Source: Dendrolimus kikuchii (taxonomy: Eukaryota > Arthropoda > Insecta > Lepidoptera > Lasiocampidae). Taken from it: DNA of 64,000 bases. The stretch covers positions 1,245,001 to 1,309,000 of the forward strand of contig CM034413.1 in assembly GCA_019925095.2 (NCBI GenBank), written 5' to 3'. The position numbers were made by a program, and so were the translations under genes. The notes under the pieces are model-generated. The model was not told where the DNA came from. It saw only the letters and a program-made list of their open reading frames with translations, and searched no databases. Positions within the stretch are counted from its first letter, which is position 1. Every line of letters begins with the position of its first letter. Below, piece by piece: positions 62,727 to 64,000 of this stretch.

Positions 62727-63186
62727 CTTGTATGATTGGTTGTAAGTCTTTCAGTCGTAAAAAATAACCAATTCATAAAACGTCTTCATAAAAGAAAAAT
62801 AATAGTCTTTATTCCAAATTCTGGGAAATTTTATACGCTGGTATCATTATGCAAATTAGTGTCGGTAAAACAGCACACAATGACTCGTCTTAAATTTTAA
62901 TTTCGAGGTTGTTTCGTAATCATCAGATCAAAACTCACGTTAAAACAATGCTTCGCAGGATTCTTACATGATCCTGGTATGATCCTGGCACGAGCCTCCA
63001 TAAAGTTGTGGGTTTTGTTTGAAGAAAAGCAAAACAAACTTCCTTAGAACAGTCTTACATCGTTTATTCATAGACTACCTCTTCTGACTATATTTTGACA
63101 CTGACAGTTACAATATCAGGTTTATAAATTTAAAAAACATAATGTGTGGCCTGGCTACCGAGTCGGAATGCGTCTTCGAATCCCAC
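62727..63186 (-). other. Upstream region of Gag; possible LTR or leader remnant
   Basis: A Gypsy leader and LTR would be expected here on the minus strand. I see no clear TG...CA ends, only a repeated GATCCTGG word near 62960-62990. Left unassigned. Confidence 0.3.
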
Positions 63187-63425
63187 ATGGCCCGTGGTCT
63201 TGAAAGACATACAAATAACAATCCCTAAAAGTTCCAATGCTGGGCTCCGGGCCTCCCAATTTCTATGGGTCACAGGTACACTATACAATTATCAATTACT
63301 CGAAAGAAGTGAATAAAGTACCCCGATCTATTAGGGATGATACCATAGATATGTTTAAAAAGAGGCTGCAAAAGATACTATTCGAAAAATGCTATTACGA
63401 CTTAAAAAAAATTCTTGATGACTAA
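63187..63425 (+). mobile_element. LINE C-terminal fragment, direct repeat 2
   Basis: Starts in the last bases of repeat L (ATGGCCCGTGGTCTTG) and runs through SQVHYTIINYSKEVNKVPRS to FKKRLQKILFEKCYYDLKK, ILDD and a stop. It differs from direct repeat 1 by an extra G near 63246 and a different C-terminal tail. Confidence 0.6.
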
Positions 63426-63447
63426 TTCTAAATTAAATTTGACAATA

Positions 63448-63684
63448 CATCTTATACTAATATATAAAGCTGAAGAGTTTGTTTGTTTGATTGAACGCGC
63501 TAATCTCAGGAACTACTGGTCTGATTTGAGAAATTCCTTCAGTGTTAGATAGCCCATTTATCAAGGAAGGCTATAGGCTATATGTCATCACGCTAATACC
63601 AATAGGAGCGGAGCACCAATGAATTTTTTTTTACTTACTTTTGTTTAAACTATTCCACGCCGATGAAGTCGCGGGCAGAAGATA
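63448..63684 (+). mobile_element. Helitron-like element (V8)
   Basis: ATACTAATATATAAAGCTG, GAACGCGCTAATCTCAGG, AGCCCATTTATCAAGGAAGG, ending GAAGTCGCGGGCAGAAG followed by ATACT where CTAGT is expected. Inverted relative of 81-285. Confidence 0.5.
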
Positions 63685-63711
63685 CTAATATATACTTTGA
63701 CAAACTTTATT

Positions 63712-63910
63712 ATTCTAATACTGGCTGCTTCCCGCGGTCTCACTCGCGTGGTTATGGAAAATCGTTATATTTTGGATAATTCACATTATATCTTTATAAT
63801 TTATAGCCCATGTGTTATTCTGATGTGTAAGCTATACTATTGTAAAGTTTCATCAAAATCCATTCAGTAGTTTTTGTGTGAAGGAGTAACAAACATACAT
63901 CCATACATTC
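63712..63910 (-). mobile_element. Helitron-like element (V9)
   Basis: Left end CTGCTTCCCGCGGTCTCACT then CGCGTGG; right part has AAAATCCATTCAGTAGTTTT and TGTGTGAAGGAG. Terminal CTAG is degraded. Confidence 0.4.
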
Positions 63911-63925
63911 TTACAAACATTCGCG

Positions 63926-64000
63926 TTTTTTTATTGCATGAGATCAGCAGACAGGTAGACGGCCCACTTGATGGAAAGCGGTTACCATCGCCTATGGACA
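63926..64000 (-). mobile_element. Retroposon D copy 29, cut by window end
   Basis: TTTTTTATTGCATGAGATCA through CCATCGCCTATGGACA; continues past 64000. Confidence 0.8.

Overview
The window reads as eukaryotic, most likely lepidopteran (moth or butterfly), intergenic or intronic DNA. It is AT-rich and contains no convincing complete host gene. Mobile-element debris dominates: non-LTR retrotransposon 3' ends with (ATGT)n tails, a roughly 310-bp A-tailed retroposon present about thirty times, Helitron-like ends with a hairpin just before CTAG, tRNA-derived SINEs and small inverted-repeat elements. The lepidopteran assignment rests on recalled resemblance to repeats of that order, not on a search. 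Family letters used here (A, B, C, D, E and so on) are local labels.

Layout. 0-5 kb: a Helitron-like end, a GC-rich inverted-repeat element, two RTE-A copies and one D copy. 5-9.3 kb: D2, an AT-rich stretch, an inverted pair of G repeats, and MITE H1 next to a related unoccupied site. 9.3-19.1 kb: four RTE-A copies including the longest (16694-17376), two tRNA-derived SINEs, an X-type LINE end and repeat L. 19-30 kb: RTE-C and jockey-like LINE fragments, MITE H2, a solo LTR (24522-24964), D7-D9 and a possible host promoter/first exon on the minus strand (27954-28221). 29-41 kb: E-type inverted-repeat element, deleted RTE-A copies, Helitron-like pieces, an RTE-C copy with an 18-bp target duplication and a 115-bp tandem repeat. 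41-53 kb: a Helitron-like element carrying a 9-bp minisatellite, a three-level nest (43.4-44.8 kb), LINE fragments, several D copies and a DNA-transposon-like element with internal duplication. 53-64 kb: more Helitron-like, LTR, RTE-A/B and D copies, then (TA)n/(CA)n microsatellites with two convergent RTE-A tails, a repeat L copy split by about 1 kb, and a minus-strand ORF joining a Gypsy-type Gag to the C-terminal nuclease region of a site-specific-type LINE.

Most inserted copies are 5'-truncated and many still have readable target-site duplications, so the order of insertion can be reconstructed locally. Nothing here looks like an operon or pathway. The most interesting objects are the Gag/LINE chimera with its flanking 235-bp direct repeats, the nested 43-45 kb cluster, the minisatellite-bearing Helitron-like element, the E repeat with a tetraloop hairpin, and the candidate unique promoter/exon near 28 kb.
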